DNA of 64,000 bases from Granulosicoccus sp. (GCA_020627685.1 JAHDGK010000016.1:1-64000); one strand, 5' to 3'. Shown: positions 36,491 to 46,147, counted from the stretch's first letter. Made by a program: numbers and translations. Notes: generated by a model from the sequence alone, not told the origin.

Positions 36491-37975
36491 ATGGCTTTGG
36501 GCTCGCGTGCAAAGAACAAAGCTGAGGAAGAACAGGTGAAGCCTGTTGGTGAATCTCCTTCATTGCAAGCGGCAAAACGCGCAATGGAAGAGTCTGATGC
36601 TGAGTCTGAAATTCCTAACGAATCAATAGCACCTGAAAGTGTCAAAAAAACGGCACAAAAAGGACCTATACGTCCGTTAGATATAACAGTGCCCGGAGAG
36701 ATAGATCGTTACACCATTGGTAAACGTATCGGTTCTGGAACCTGTGGCGTTGTACATCAAGCTCTCGATAATCTCTTAGGGCGTGAAGTTGCCGTCAAGC
36801 TTTCGCCTATTGGCGAAGCACATTTATCAACAGGCAAAGTGCCAGGTGCTCAACGCGCTTATCAAACTGAAATAGTCGCAGCTGGTCGCTTAACGCATGC
36901 CAACATCGTGACTGTTCACGATGCAGGGCAATTTGAAGATCTCAACTACTTGGTTATGGAAGTGGTCGATGGAGAATCTTTGAAAGAATACGGCAAAGGT
37001 AAAACCCTGCTGCCGGTTCATGAAGCGCTGCGTGTGGTCTCTGCCTGTTGTCGTGCTTTGGATTACTCGCATTCGCAAGGTATTCTGCATAGAGATATAA
37101 AACCTGCAAACGTCATGCTGGCCGAGAACGGAGATGTAAAGCTTCTCGACTTTGGTATCGCTGTCAGCATTCGTGAAGGAGGCGGTCTTAAGAATAAAGG
37201 GCCTACCTTGGGTACTCCCAATTACATGTCGCCTGAACAAATCTTAGGTCGTGAGCTAGGGCCGCCTAGCGATTTTTATTCGCTGGCAACCGTGCTGTTT
37301 GAATTACTAACCGGACGTCAGCTTTTCAAAGCTAAGAAAGTTAAAGATCTCTTTCGTACGGTAGTGCATAAGACTGCGCCCAAGCTACATGATATCCGTC
37401 CTGATTTGCCTGTCGAACTATCCGATGTCATTGCCAAGGCACTGGAGAAAAAACCTCAGGATCGATTTCAAACAGGGCAGGAGATGGCGGATGCACTTGC
37501 ACCGTTTGAGGAAACTTTTGGCATCGTTGAAAGGCGGCCTGCGGCGCAGCAGCGTTTAATTCGTCAACTAAAAGCACAAACGTTTTTTACGCCTTTCTCC
37601 GAATTAGAAATTGCCCATTTGCTAGAGCACGTTGAAGTTAAGTCGTTTGCGCAAAACGAAACGATTCTCGATGTGGGTGATGAAGAACGGCGCATCATGA
37701 TTATCACCGATGGTGTTGCCAAAGTAGAAAACAATGGGCACTACCTGTCTATGCTTAGCGAAGGTGAGTGCTTTGGTGAAACAGGCTTTATCAATGGCGG
37801 GGCTCAAGTCCATCGTATTGAAGCTATTACACCTGTGAATGTTCTTGAGTTGTCTGCAGATGTATTAACAGAGTTACCTCCTAAGATTCATCTGCACTAT
37901 TACAGACACATCTCTGAGATTCTGGTCGAGCGATCCTCGTCGGGTAATGCGCAGCAACTCGATCTAACGCTGTAA
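36491..37975 (+). CDS. Ser/Thr protein kinase with C-terminal cyclic-nucleotide-binding domain
   Basis: About 494 residues from ATG 36491 (AGG six bases upstream); the track start is a TTG at 36338, and GTG 36434 is also possible. A charged, low-complexity N-terminus of some 70 residues precedes a complete Hanks-type kinase: P-loop 'IGSGTCGVVHQA', 'VAVK', catalytic loop 'HRDIKPANVM', 'DFGIA', and 'GTPNYMSPEQ'. All key Lys, Asp and Asp residues are present, so it should be active. Residues after about 'FFTPFSELEIAHLLEHV' form a cNMP-binding/Crp-like beta-roll with 'LSEGECFGETGFINGG'. There is no transmembrane helix. A kinase gated by cAMP, cGMP or another ligand is the natural reading (inference). 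No phosphatase gene is adjacent. Confidence 0.9.
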   Translation: MALGSRAKNKAEEEQVKPVGESPSLQAAKRAMEESDAESEIPNESIAPESVKKTAQKGPIRPLDITVPGEIDRYTIGKRIGSGTCGVVHQALDNLLGREVAVKLSPIGEAHLSTGKVPGAQRAYQTEIVAAGRLTHANIVTVHDAGQFEDLNYLVMEVVDGESLKEYGKGKTLLPVHEALRVVSACCRALDYSHSQGILHRDIKPANVMLAENGDVKLLDFGIAVSIREGGGLKNKGPTLGTPNYMSPEQILGRELGPPSDFYSLATVLFELLTGRQLFKAKKVKDLFRTVVHKTAPKLHDIRPDLPVELSDVIAKALEKKPQDRFQTGQEMADALAPFEETFGIVERRPAAQQRLIRQLKAQTFFTPFSELEIAHLLEHVEVKSFAQNETILDVGDEERRIMIITDGVAKVENNGHYLSMLSEGECFGETGFINGGAQVHRIEAITPVNVLELSADVLTELPPKIHLHYYRHISEILVERSSSGNAQQLDLTL

Positions 37976-37986
37976 AAATAGCGCAG

Positions 37987-38015
37987 CTTTCGCTAATGGC
38001 TCTCCTTAGCGAAAG
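37987..38015. terminator. Perfect inverted repeat between convergent kinase and galE genes
   Basis: CTTTCGCTAA pairs with TTAGCGAAAG across a nine-base loop, a 10-bp perfect stem between two converging genes. T-runs are lacking on both sides, so it may be a weak bidirectional terminator or an mRNA 3'-end stabiliser. Confidence 0.5.
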
Positions 38016-38044
38016 TAACCAACAACCTCATGCAATGAACCCTA

Positions 38045-39061
38045 TTAAGAGCCTTCTGGATTGTTATGCCTGCGTTTCTTAAGCGTGTGTTCCCAGTCTA
38101 ACGATGTCTTGACGATCGTGTCCAAATTGTCGAACTCCGGTGTCCAATCCAGGGTCTGGTGAATTTTATCTACCGCAGCCACGAGTGAAGGCGGGTCACC
38201 GGCCCGGCGTGGTTTTTCGATCACTTTAAGTGGCTCACCGTGAACTCGCTCAACGGCATCGATTACCTGCTTAACGCTGAAGCCGTGTCCATATCCGCAA
38301 TTGAGCAGTGTCGATTTTCCGTTGTTACGCAAGTAATCTAATGCTGCAAGATGGGCATTGCCCAGGTCTGTAACGTGAATGTAATCGCGTACGCCGGTGC
38401 CATCGTCTGTCGGGTAATCTGTGCCAAACACATAAAGCTGCTCACGTTTGCCCACTGCAACTTCTGCAGCCACTTTGATAAGCAATGTCGCCTCTGGTGT
38501 CGATTGTCCGATGCGTCCGTCAGGGTCTGATCCGGCAACGTTAAAATATCGGAGTACAACGTGGGTTAAATCGGAGGCGGCGCTGAGATCTCGAAGCATG
38601 GCTTCCGACATAAGCTTAGACATGCCATAAGCATTTATCGGTGCTGTGGCAAGTTCTTCGTGGCACGCACCTATGTCTGCTTCGGGAACGCCATAGGTGG
38701 CAGCAGTTGAAGAAAATATAAAGTGTTTAATATTTTGTTCTTGGCATACCTGCAGAAGATTACGAGTGCTACAGGTATTGTTTGCGTAGTATTTGAGTGG
38801 ATTTTCTACGCTCTCAGGAACAATGGTATGTGCTGCAAAATGCATGACCGTATCGATGTTGTGTTCAGCGATGACTTTGCTGACTAATTCCATGTCGCCG
38901 GTTTTGCCAACGACCAATTCCCCGTACAATACGGCGTCGGCGTTGCCTGTGGAAAGATCGTCCAGAACAACAACAGTTTCACCTCGTTCGCCGAGTAGTT
39001 TCACCACATGGCTGCCAATGTAGCCAGCACCACCGGTGACCAAAATAGCTTTTTTGCTCAT
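38045..39061 (-). CDS. galE: UDP-glucose 4-epimerase GalE
   Basis: A 338-residue extended short-chain dehydrogenase that interconverts UDP-glucose and UDP-galactose, supplying surface polysaccharide precursors. NAD binding is 'ILVTGGAGYIGSHVVKLL'. The catalytic Ser and Tyr-x3-Lys are in 'FSSTAATYG' and 'NAYGMSKLMSE'. 'GVRDYIHVTDL' and 'GYGHGFSVKQVI' are GalE markers. I choose ATG 39061, giving the same length as E. coli GalE; the track start at 39100 is a TTG adding 13 residues. It stands alone, divergent from the nuclease pair. Confidence 0.95.
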   Translation of the reverse strand: MSKKAILVTGGAGYIGSHVVKLLGERGETVVVLDDLSTGNADAVLYGELVVGKTGDMELVSKVIAEHNIDTVMHFAAHTIVPESVENPLKYYANNTCSTRNLLQVCQEQNIKHFIFSSTAATYGVPEADIGACHEELATAPINAYGMSKLMSEAMLRDLSAASDLTHVVLRYFNVAGSDPDGRIGQSTPEATLLIKVAAEVAVGKREQLYVFGTDYPTDDGTGVRDYIHVTDLGNAHLAALDYLRNNGKSTLLNCGYGHGFSVKQVIDAVERVHGEPLKVIEKPRRAGDPPSLVAAVDKIHQTLDWTPEFDNLDTIVKTSLDWEHTLKKRRHNNPEGS

Positions 39062-39187
39062 TGTTATAGAAGTCCACTGCTTAAAGGGATTAACCGACAA
39101 CTCATTGTAACCACAGTTGCCGGTTTATTGAGCCACGTTAGAATGACTGTGTAACCACGATGGTAATTTTATCTAGGGGAAGGGCAA

Positions 39188-41881
39188 GTGACAGGGTTTT
39201 GTGAGCAAGTCATTGATGGTGCAGTACTGCTCACCGTGAATCAGCGTCTGGCGAGACATCGTTCCCTTGAGTATCAAACTTGGCAGCAAGCACAGGGTTT
39301 GCTGTGGTGGGAGACGCCGGAGATTCTGCCATTTAGATCCTGGATGCTAGCGTTGCATGCTAAGTATCTAGCTTCCGGGGAGTCCGAAAAAACGCTCCTT
39401 CCCGATCTGTTGCAGCAACGTGTCTGGCAGTCGTGTATCGAATCCGATGATGCTGTGACCCTGCTCGACACTGAGTCAGCCAGTCGCGGGGCTAAACGGG
39501 CGTGGGATATTGCTTGCGCATGGGACTGTCATCCAAAAGAGGACGATTACCTTCCGTTGGATCAATACACCTGGCGACGTTGGCAGTTAGGTTACTGCGC
39601 ACAACTGGACCAAATGGGCTGTATCGATGAAGCTTTCTTAGCAGATCATTTGCGGGAAATACTTAACTCAGGCGCAGGGTGGCAGGAATTACCTAAGCGT
39701 ATCTTGTTAGATGGCTTTCTGCAGCTGCCACCGCAGTTGCAATTGTTAGTGGCCAGTCTTGAGAGTGCCGGTGTTGATGTTGAGTTACTGGATGCTGAGT
39801 CCAACGCTGTTGTTCATCCTGTCAAGTACGAGGACGATAGGCGAGAGCTTATTGGTGTTGCTACTCAGATGCGTAGAGAAATCGAACGTGATCCTTCTCA
39901 ACGGCTAGGGCTTGTAGTGCCAGACTTGCAAAATAAACGAGCCGATGTGTTAAGGGCGTTCGATCAAGTGTTTTTCCCGGCGATGTCACCTGCTCAAATC
40001 CGGGACAAGGGCCGCCCCTATGACTTGTCCATTGGCATGCCCCTATCAGATACAGCAGCCGTGCAGGCGGCGTTATCCATTCTTAGGCTGTGCATCTCCG
40101 AGGTTCAGGGAAGCGATATCTCTGCGCTGCTGTTAAGCCCATATCTTGCGGGGAAAAACAATGATGCACATGCAAAAGAACAACTAGACAAGCGTCTGCG
40201 TGAACAAAGAGTTCGCAAATTGACCTTAGAGACGCTTGCATCACTCTTAGAAGGGAAGGGATCTTTCTCAAGGCCCGTCAATAAGCTCATTAAAGTGAGA
40301 AAGCTAAATAAGGCGACTTTAACCACGTGGGCAAGTCGATTTAGTCAGTGGCTAACGGTTTTGGGTTGGCCCGGCTCGGGAATGGATACGGAGGAATATC
40401 AAGCCGTCAGTGCGTGGATCGAGTGTCTGGATGATCTGCAATTGCTGGATGATAATGAGGGGGTGGGCGCCAGCAGTGCTTTTCATCTTCTGTCCCGTCT
40501 GGCAAGAGATCGGGTATTCCAAGTAGAAACACCGGTCACGCCCATTCAAATTATGGGGCGCTTGGAAAGTCACGGCATCGACTTTGATTGCTTATGGGTA
40601 ACGGGTCTGGATTCCGAGCAGTGGCCTCCTACCGGTTCGCCCACACCGTTTCTACCGATTGCGCAGCAAAAATTGTCAGGTGTGCCAGATGCATCAGCCA
40701 GCGCCCGCTTAGAACTTGCAGAGCAAGAATTTTTACGCTGGTGCTCTCAAGCCCCGCTGATTATCGCTAGCCATTCGGTTGCAAGAGATGGCAAAGAGCT
40801 TGAAGCTGCTCATTTGCCCGGTGTTGTCGCAAGCGAGAAAAATCAGTCCATTGCAGCCGCTCGCATTGATAGGCTTTATGGGTATGCCGGTTTTGATACA
40901 CCAGTCAGTTCGCTGCGTGCTTCATTGAAGCTTGAGCTTATTGCTGACAACTACGGGCCGGCTATGCCGTCTGGTACTGAGGCACGAGGTGGGGCGCGCT
41001 TGTTTGAAAATCAGGCTTTGTGTCCCTTTAAGTCGTTTGCATTACACCGATTAGCTATACGTCCGCTGGAGGAGGCAGGCTTAGGGCTTGACCCGCGGCA
41101 ACACGGTACCTTGTTGCATCAGGCCTTAGAGTTGTTTTGGGATGACGTCAAAAGCCATGCGCAGTTGGTCTCCATGAACGAAGACGAATTACACAGCGCG
41201 CTGCTAGTTGTAATCAATAAGTCTATTAAAGACCTTGACGTCCCTGAGGAACTTCAAGAGTTGGAACAAACACGGTTATTGTCCTTGCTTAAAGAATGGT
41301 TAGTAGGTCAGGAGGCCATCCGTACTGACTTCAGCGTTGAAAGTTTAGAGCTTAAGCAAACGATAGAGCATGGTGGTGTCGTCATGAACGTTATGCTTGA
41401 TCGAATAGATAACATCGATGGGCAGTTGGTTGTTGTCGATTATAAAACCGGTGTGTCAAGTAAGGTGAATACCTGGGCCGATAAACGAATAGTGAACCCT
41501 CAACTCCCGCTCTATGTATTAACAAACGAAGCTATAAAGGGTGCATCGTTTGCTCAGGTGGCGCGCAATCAATGTAAATTCATCGGTGTTGCCAGCGATG
41601 CAGATATGCTTCCAAAAGTTAAAACCACGGTGACGAAATCCCGAAATGGTGAAGCAACAGAGAGAGAATTGGAGTCTTGGGAAGACTGGCGCCTTCATTG
41701 GAAAGAGGCTCTTGACACGGTAGCCGGTGAAGTCCGGCAAGGTTTGGCATCGGTTACCCCAATGAAAAATGCCTGTACGCATTGTGATCTTAAGTCTCTT
41801 TGCCGAGTAGGAGAGGAGACGCTATTAGCGGGTGGGGATGAAGAGACTGCAGATGCTTCTAGCCACGGAGGTGCCCAATGA
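39188..41881 (+). CDS. AddB-like PD-(D/E)XK nuclease, probable DNA repair protein
   Basis: An 897-residue protein from a GTG after a purine-rich AGGGGAAGGG. The C-terminus has the RecB-type nuclease core 'QLVVVDYKTGVSS' and the iron-sulfur cysteines 'CPFKSFALHRL' and 'ACTHCDLKSLC' (C-x2-C-x5-C), as in AddB, Cas4 and Dna2. The N-terminal half is helicase-like but lacks a recognisable Walker A, as in AddB. It matches the group annotated 'probable DNA repair protein' in Gammaproteobacteria. It overlaps the following helicase gene by four bases, so the two should form one double-strand-break resection complex. Confidence 0.85.
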   Translation: MTGFCEQVIDGAVLLTVNQRLARHRSLEYQTWQQAQGLLWWETPEILPFRSWMLALHAKYLASGESEKTLLPDLLQQRVWQSCIESDDAVTLLDTESASRGAKRAWDIACAWDCHPKEDDYLPLDQYTWRRWQLGYCAQLDQMGCIDEAFLADHLREILNSGAGWQELPKRILLDGFLQLPPQLQLLVASLESAGVDVELLDAESNAVVHPVKYEDDRRELIGVATQMRREIERDPSQRLGLVVPDLQNKRADVLRAFDQVFFPAMSPAQIRDKGRPYDLSIGMPLSDTAAVQAALSILRLCISEVQGSDISALLLSPYLAGKNNDAHAKEQLDKRLREQRVRKLTLETLASLLEGKGSFSRPVNKLIKVRKLNKATLTTWASRFSQWLTVLGWPGSGMDTEEYQAVSAWIECLDDLQLLDDNEGVGASSAFHLLSRLARDRVFQVETPVTPIQIMGRLESHGIDFDCLWVTGLDSEQWPPTGSPTPFLPIAQQKLSGVPDASASARLELAEQEFLRWCSQAPLIIASHSVARDGKELEAAHLPGVVASEKNQSIAAARIDRLYGYAGFDTPVSSLRASLKLELIADNYGPAMPSGTEARGGARLFENQALCPFKSFALHRLAIRPLEEAGLGLDPRQHGTLLHQALELFWDDVKSHAQLVSMNEDELHSALLVVINKSIKDLDVPEELQELEQTRLLSLLKEWLVGQEAIRTDFSVESLELKQTIEHGGVVMNVMLDRIDNIDGQLVVVDYKTGVSSKVNTWADKRIVNPQLPLYVLTNEAIKGASFAQVARNQCKFIGVASDADMLPKVKTTVTKSRNGEATERELESWEDWRLHWKEALDTVAGEVRQGLASVTPMKNACTHCDLKSLCRVGEETLLAGGDEETADASSHGGAQ

Positions 41882-44800
41882 GCGCCCCTATCGATGCTGA
41901 TGTCAGGGTAAGAGCACTAGACCCGCAAACCTCCTTCATCGTTCAAGCACCTGCAGGCTCGGGTAAGACTGAGCTGCTTACTCGGCGAGTGCTCACCTTA
42001 CTGGCCACAGTAGATGAGCCTGAAGAGATTCTTGCCATTACGTTTACCCGTAAGGCTGCCAGTGAAATGCGCCAGCGTGTCGTTGAAACTCTGGAGAGAG
42101 TAGCGTCCGGAGCTCAGCCTGCCAATGAGTATGAAGCGGAAGGACATGCGCTTGCCATGGCGGTGTTAGTCAGAGACAAGGAACGCGACTGGCAAATAAT
42201 TAAAAATCCACAACGGCTCAATCTTCGCACCATCGATGCTTTGGCTACGCAACTGGCACATCGTTTACCGGTGACGTCTGCATTGGGTGCGCCTACCGGC
42301 GTCGTTGAAGATGCCGGGAGTTTATATCGTGAGGCGGCGACGCGTTTTATCGATAGCAACATCGCTATCATTGAACGAATTTTGTTGCAATTGGGCAATA
42401 AGCTGGACTTAGCACAGGCACTTCTCGCTGCTCTTCTGGCTAATAGAGATCAATGGAAGCGGCATCTCTATGCGGCTGATCAGCATGATGAACTCAGGGT
42501 TGCATTAGAAGGAATGTTGGCTGAGTTGGTTGAGTCGCGTTTGCAAAACCTATGCGTAAACATCCCTGTGGGTTTGAATGACTCATTGCCGGCTCGCTTA
42601 AGAGCTGCATGCGGATATTTATTGGAAGATAATGAAGGCGACCTGGATGAAATTGAATTTGAAAAGCAAGCCTGGCTGGATATAGAGTCTTTGCCGGGTG
42701 CGACCATCAATGATTTAAATCTGTGGGATAGCATTGGGCATGCGTTGCTCACTAAAAAGCCGGAAGTTCGTAACAGGCTGACTAAGAAAGAAGGCTTTCC
42801 GGCTAAGTCAGATGCCAAGAAGCGGGGAGTTGAGCCTGCTCAACTAGAGCTTCACAAACAAGGCATGGTGGACATACTCGACAGTGTACGTGAAGCCCCA
42901 GAGTTTATTGATGCTCTTATAGAAGTCTCCAGTCTGCCTTATCCGCGCTATCAGGATGCGCAGTGGGAGCTCTTGTCCGAGTTGCTAAGTGCTTTGCCTG
43001 ACTTATTAATTGAACTGCAACTACTGTTCAGTGAGCGTGGTGTTGTCGATTTCCCGGAGCTAGCGGAGCGCGCGCAATGGGCGCTGGGTCCTGAGGATGC
43101 ACCTACCGATCTTGCTCTGTCTATGGACTTATCGCTTAAGCACGTGTTGGTGGATGAGTTTCAGGATACATCGCAAACACAATTTCGTCTCTTCAGTCAG
43201 TTGGTCAGAGGTTGGGATCAAGGCGATGGCCGTACTTTTTTTGTCGTGGGTGATCCCATGCAATCTATCTATCGTTTTCGGGAGGGGGATGTTGCGTTGT
43301 TCTCCCAAGCCCGCGATGAGGGAATAGGGCCGGTAAAACTTGAGTCGCTGATATTGAGTGTTAATTTTCGCGCCGCGCCTACTGTTATTGATTGGGTGAA
43401 TGAAAGTTTTACGTCAATCTTTCCTGAGCGTGCTGATCCTGATAGTGGTGCCGTTCCGTATTCTGCTTCTGCTGCACATTTGCAGACCACAGGCTCCGTT
43501 AATGTTCACCCCTTGATCGGTGCTGACAAGTTGGTGGAAGCTGAGAAAGTGGCCGCCATAGCTCAGAATGCCATTAGTGATGATCCAGAACACCGCGTGG
43601 CTATATTGGTTCGAGCACGAGGACAAGCGAGTGATATTTTTGAGGCCTTAAGGCAAAAAGGTCTGGCGTATCAATCTATCGATATGGATCTAGTCGGCGA
43701 GCGGCCGGTTGTTAGAGACTTACTGTCTTTGTGTTTAGCACTCCGATATCCGCATGATCGTCTTCATTGGTTGTCGTTGCTAAGAGCCCCGTTTGTCGGT
43801 TTGGTGCTACACGATTTGCATGCGCTGATGCTTGACGCAAAATCCAACTCAGTAATTGAACTGTTAAGAGACACTGCAAGAGTACAGACGTTGTCTGCTG
43901 ATGGTCAGAGTCGGGTGCAGCGTTTCCTGAATATTGTTGAGCCTGCATTGAAGCGAGTTTCACGCAGTAGCTTGATGCCGTGGGTAGAAGCCATCTGGTT
44001 GCAGCTGGGAGGCCCGGCTGTTTGTCGTGATGATATCGATGCTGATGCAGCCGAGCGTGCCATCGTTAAATTATTTAGCTTAGAAGCTGAAGGGCGATTG
44101 TGGCAAAAGAGCGTACTGACTGATGCGATGAAGTCGCTATATGCCGAGAATCTTGACAACACACATTGTCAAATTCAGATAATGACCTTGCACAAGTCGA
44201 AAGGGTTAGAGTTCGACACGGTTATATTGCCAGCATTGGACAGGCAGACGAGAGCAGACAGCACGCAGTTATTAAACTGGTTTGAGAGCACGCTTGATGG
44301 TAAGCCTCAGCTCTTACTTGCACCGTTCGAACAATCGGGATTGCAATACGGTGACAAAGACAAAATAAATCGTCTGGTTAGAAAAGCCAGAGAACGTTGT
44401 GATGAGCAGGAGAAACTGCGCTTATTGTATGTAGCCTGCACACGTGCCAAGCACCATTTACATCTGGTTGCGCGCAGCGCTTTTGCCGCCAGTGGTGAAC
44501 TTAGAGCACCTATAAATTCGTCATTGTTAAAGCCGCTTTGGCCTTTGCTGGAGTCGGAATTTCAACAGGCAGCGTCTACACATTCTGCGACAGATGACGA
44601 GCAGAATGAGCAAAGTAGTCAGGACCAGCAACTGACGCTACTTGATGATGTTGATGATCAACCCGTCGCGCAGTTTGAGCGTCTACCCGCTGATAGTGCG
44701 TTTCCTAACCATAATCCCTTTGAATGGGAAAGTACCAATGAAGCCGTAGGCGACGATGAAGCAGCAATAGAGTTTTCGTGGGCCGGTCGTGATGCACGTG

Positions 44801-45339
44801 ATATCGGCACCGTCGTTCATTTACAGCTCCAACGCATTGCTTCATCCGGCAGCGCCGAAGCTGTCGACGTTGATCTTAATGACGTCAGTGTTATCGCAAA
44901 GCGCCAATTGAAAAATCTGGGCGTGCAAGCGCACAAGCTAGACGCGGCTTTGGATAGGGTTATGAAAGGGATCAACAATGCCTTGCAGGATGAGCGTGGT
45001 GCGTGGATCCTCGCCGCTCATACCGATGCGCGGTCAGAATGGGCTTTGAGCGTGCCGAACCTGGATGTAGAGAAAAGCCAAAGTGTTCAAAAAGTCATTA
45101 TTGATAGAACCTTTGTCGATGAACACGGAACGCGCTGGATTGTTGACTTTAAAACGGGTGATCATAGTGGTGGTCAAGTAGAGCAGTTTCTCGATGCGGA
45201 ACAGCTTCGATATTCTGATCAGTTAAATCGCTATGCTGATATTATGAGCAGAATTGAGAACCGCCCCATAAGGGTTGGCTTGTATTTTCCAATGCTCAGA
45301 GGCTGGAGGGAATGGGAGCCTGTGACAGGCAACAGCTGA
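41878..45339 (+). CDS. AddA-like UvrD-type helicase/exonuclease
   Basis: A 1153-residue superfamily-1 helicase with a C-terminal nuclease. Motif I is 'APAGSGKTELLTRR', Ia 'AITFTRKAASEMRQR', II 'VDEFQDTSQTQ', III 'GDPMQSIYRFREG', V 'MTLHKSKGLEFDTVILP' and VI 'LLYVACTRAKHHLHL'. The nuclease core is 'RWIVDFKTGDHSGG' near the end. It would unwind and digest broken DNA ends for recombination, in place of or beside RecBCD. It is translationally coupled to the AddB-like gene upstream. A low-complexity, Gln/Asp-rich linker (around 'DDEQNEQSSQDQQLTLLDDVDD') separates helicase and nuclease. Confidence 0.9.
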   Translation: MSAPIDADVRVRALDPQTSFIVQAPAGSGKTELLTRRVLTLLATVDEPEEILAITFTRKAASEMRQRVVETLERVASGAQPANEYEAEGHALAMAVLVRDKERDWQIIKNPQRLNLRTIDALATQLAHRLPVTSALGAPTGVVEDAGSLYREAATRFIDSNIAIIERILLQLGNKLDLAQALLAALLANRDQWKRHLYAADQHDELRVALEGMLAELVESRLQNLCVNIPVGLNDSLPARLRAACGYLLEDNEGDLDEIEFEKQAWLDIESLPGATINDLNLWDSIGHALLTKKPEVRNRLTKKEGFPAKSDAKKRGVEPAQLELHKQGMVDILDSVREAPEFIDALIEVSSLPYPRYQDAQWELLSELLSALPDLLIELQLLFSERGVVDFPELAERAQWALGPEDAPTDLALSMDLSLKHVLVDEFQDTSQTQFRLFSQLVRGWDQGDGRTFFVVGDPMQSIYRFREGDVALFSQARDEGIGPVKLESLILSVNFRAAPTVIDWVNESFTSIFPERADPDSGAVPYSASAAHLQTTGSVNVHPLIGADKLVEAEKVAAIAQNAISDDPEHRVAILVRARGQASDIFEALRQKGLAYQSIDMDLVGERPVVRDLLSLCLALRYPHDRLHWLSLLRAPFVGLVLHDLHALMLDAKSNSVIELLRDTARVQTLSADGQSRVQRFLNIVEPALKRVSRSSLMPWVEAIWLQLGGPAVCRDDIDADAAERAIVKLFSLEAEGRLWQKSVLTDAMKSLYAENLDNTHCQIQIMTLHKSKGLEFDTVILPALDRQTRADSTQLLNWFESTLDGKPQLLLAPFEQSGLQYGDKDKINRLVRKARERCDEQEKLRLLYVACTRAKHHLHLVARSAFAASGELRAPINSSLLKPLWPLLESEFQQAASTHSATDDEQNEQSSQDQQLTLLDDVDDQPVAQFERLPADSAFPNHNPFEWESTNEAVGDDEAAIEFSWAGRDARDIGTVVHLQLQRIASSGSAEAVDVDLNDVSVIAKRQLKNLGVQAHKLDAALDRVMKGINNALQDERGAWILAAHTDARSEWALSVPNLDVEKSQSVQKVIIDRTFVDEHGTRWIVDFKTGDHSGGQVEQFLDAEQLRYSDQLNRYADIMSRIENRPIRVGLYFPMLRGWREWEPVTGNS

Positions 45340-45375
45340 TGTGGGCCTCGCGTTTTAAATAATATAGGTACGACT

Positions 45376-46044
45376 ATGGAAGCTGCATACTGGCAGAAAG
45401 CCTGGTCTGAAAACCGAATTGGTTTTCATCAGAAAAACGTCAATAAACGCTTGATTAAATACTGGCCGCGCCTAGATTTGAAAACGCCTTCCCAGGTGTT
45501 TGTACCATTGTGCGGAAAGTCCACAGATCTATTGTGGCTGCACGAGCAGGGACACTCTGTACTGGGTGTTGAGCTCAGCGCCAAGGCTGCAACGGCTTTT
45601 TACGTTGATAACAATCTGCAATACAGCGTTTCAGAGACGACCGACTTCACAATTTTCACTGGATTAAATGAGGCTAATGGGCTTGATATTTGGGCCGGGG
45701 ATTTCTTCAACTTAACGCCTGTGCATGTTGCTGATTGCACCGCCTATTACGACAGGGCGGCTATGATTGCGCTTCCTGATGACCTGAGGGCCGGCTATGC
45801 CGCTCATATGGGGCATATTATGAAAGCAGGGACGTCAGCGCTTTTGTTGGCTATTTCGTACGATCAGAGCAAGATGAAGGGGCCTCCTCACTCAGTTTCA
45901 GATGAAAACGTTCGCAAACTACTTGGTGAAGCCTTTGATATCTGCGAGCTAGAGCACTACAGTGGTGCGCAGCGTCTTGGGAATCTCGCCCAGCGAGGTC
46001 TTGAAACCTTGGACGAACGGGTCTATCTCTTGAAGCGTAACTAA
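45376..46044 (+). CDS. tpm: Thiopurine S-methyltransferase
   Basis: A 222-residue SAM-dependent methyltransferase. Family landmarks: 'WSENRIGFHQKNVNKRLIKYW', SAM motif I 'VFVPLCGKSTDLLWLHEQGH' followed by 'VLGVELSAKAA', and 'YYDRAAMIALP'. Bacterial members methylate selenium and tellurium oxyanion products and thiopurines. It is followed by genes of the 'toxic anion resistance' family, a suggestive neighbour for tellurite or selenite handling, though that family's name rests on old genetics. It lies 36 bases after the helicase. Confidence 0.94.
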   Translation: MEAAYWQKAWSENRIGFHQKNVNKRLIKYWPRLDLKTPSQVFVPLCGKSTDLLWLHEQGHSVLGVELSAKAATAFYVDNNLQYSVSETTDFTIFTGLNEANGLDIWAGDFFNLTPVHVADCTAYYDRAAMIALPDDLRAGYAAHMGHIMKAGTSALLLAISYDQSKMKGPPHSVSDENVRKLLGEAFDICELEHYSGAQRLGNLAQRGLETLDERVYLLKRN

Positions 46045-46058
46045 TTGATTATTCTCAA

Positions 46059-46145
46059 ATGCCAAAACCAATTCAACGCGTAATCGGCTTTATTATTCTG
46101 TTAGCCACTGTCGGTATGGTTTCCTGTCAGGCGCTACTTACATAG
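46059..46145 (+). CDS. Possible 28-residue lipopeptide (too short for the ORF track)
   Basis: ATG 46059 to TAG 46145 encodes 'MPKPIQRVIGFIILLATVGM' followed by 'VSCQALLT'. It has a basic start, a hydrophobic core and a cysteine at residue 23 preceded by Val-Ser, a passable lipobox, leaving a six-residue mature lipopeptide. It fits exactly between tpm and the XpaC gene, ending two bases before the next ATG. This spacing and the signal-like composition support a real gene; the lack of a clear ribosome binding site and the tiny size argue against. Entericidin-like lipoproteins are longer, so I assign no function. Confidence 0.4.
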   Translation: MPKPIQRVIGFIILLATVGMVSCQALLT

Positions 46146-46147
46146 TC

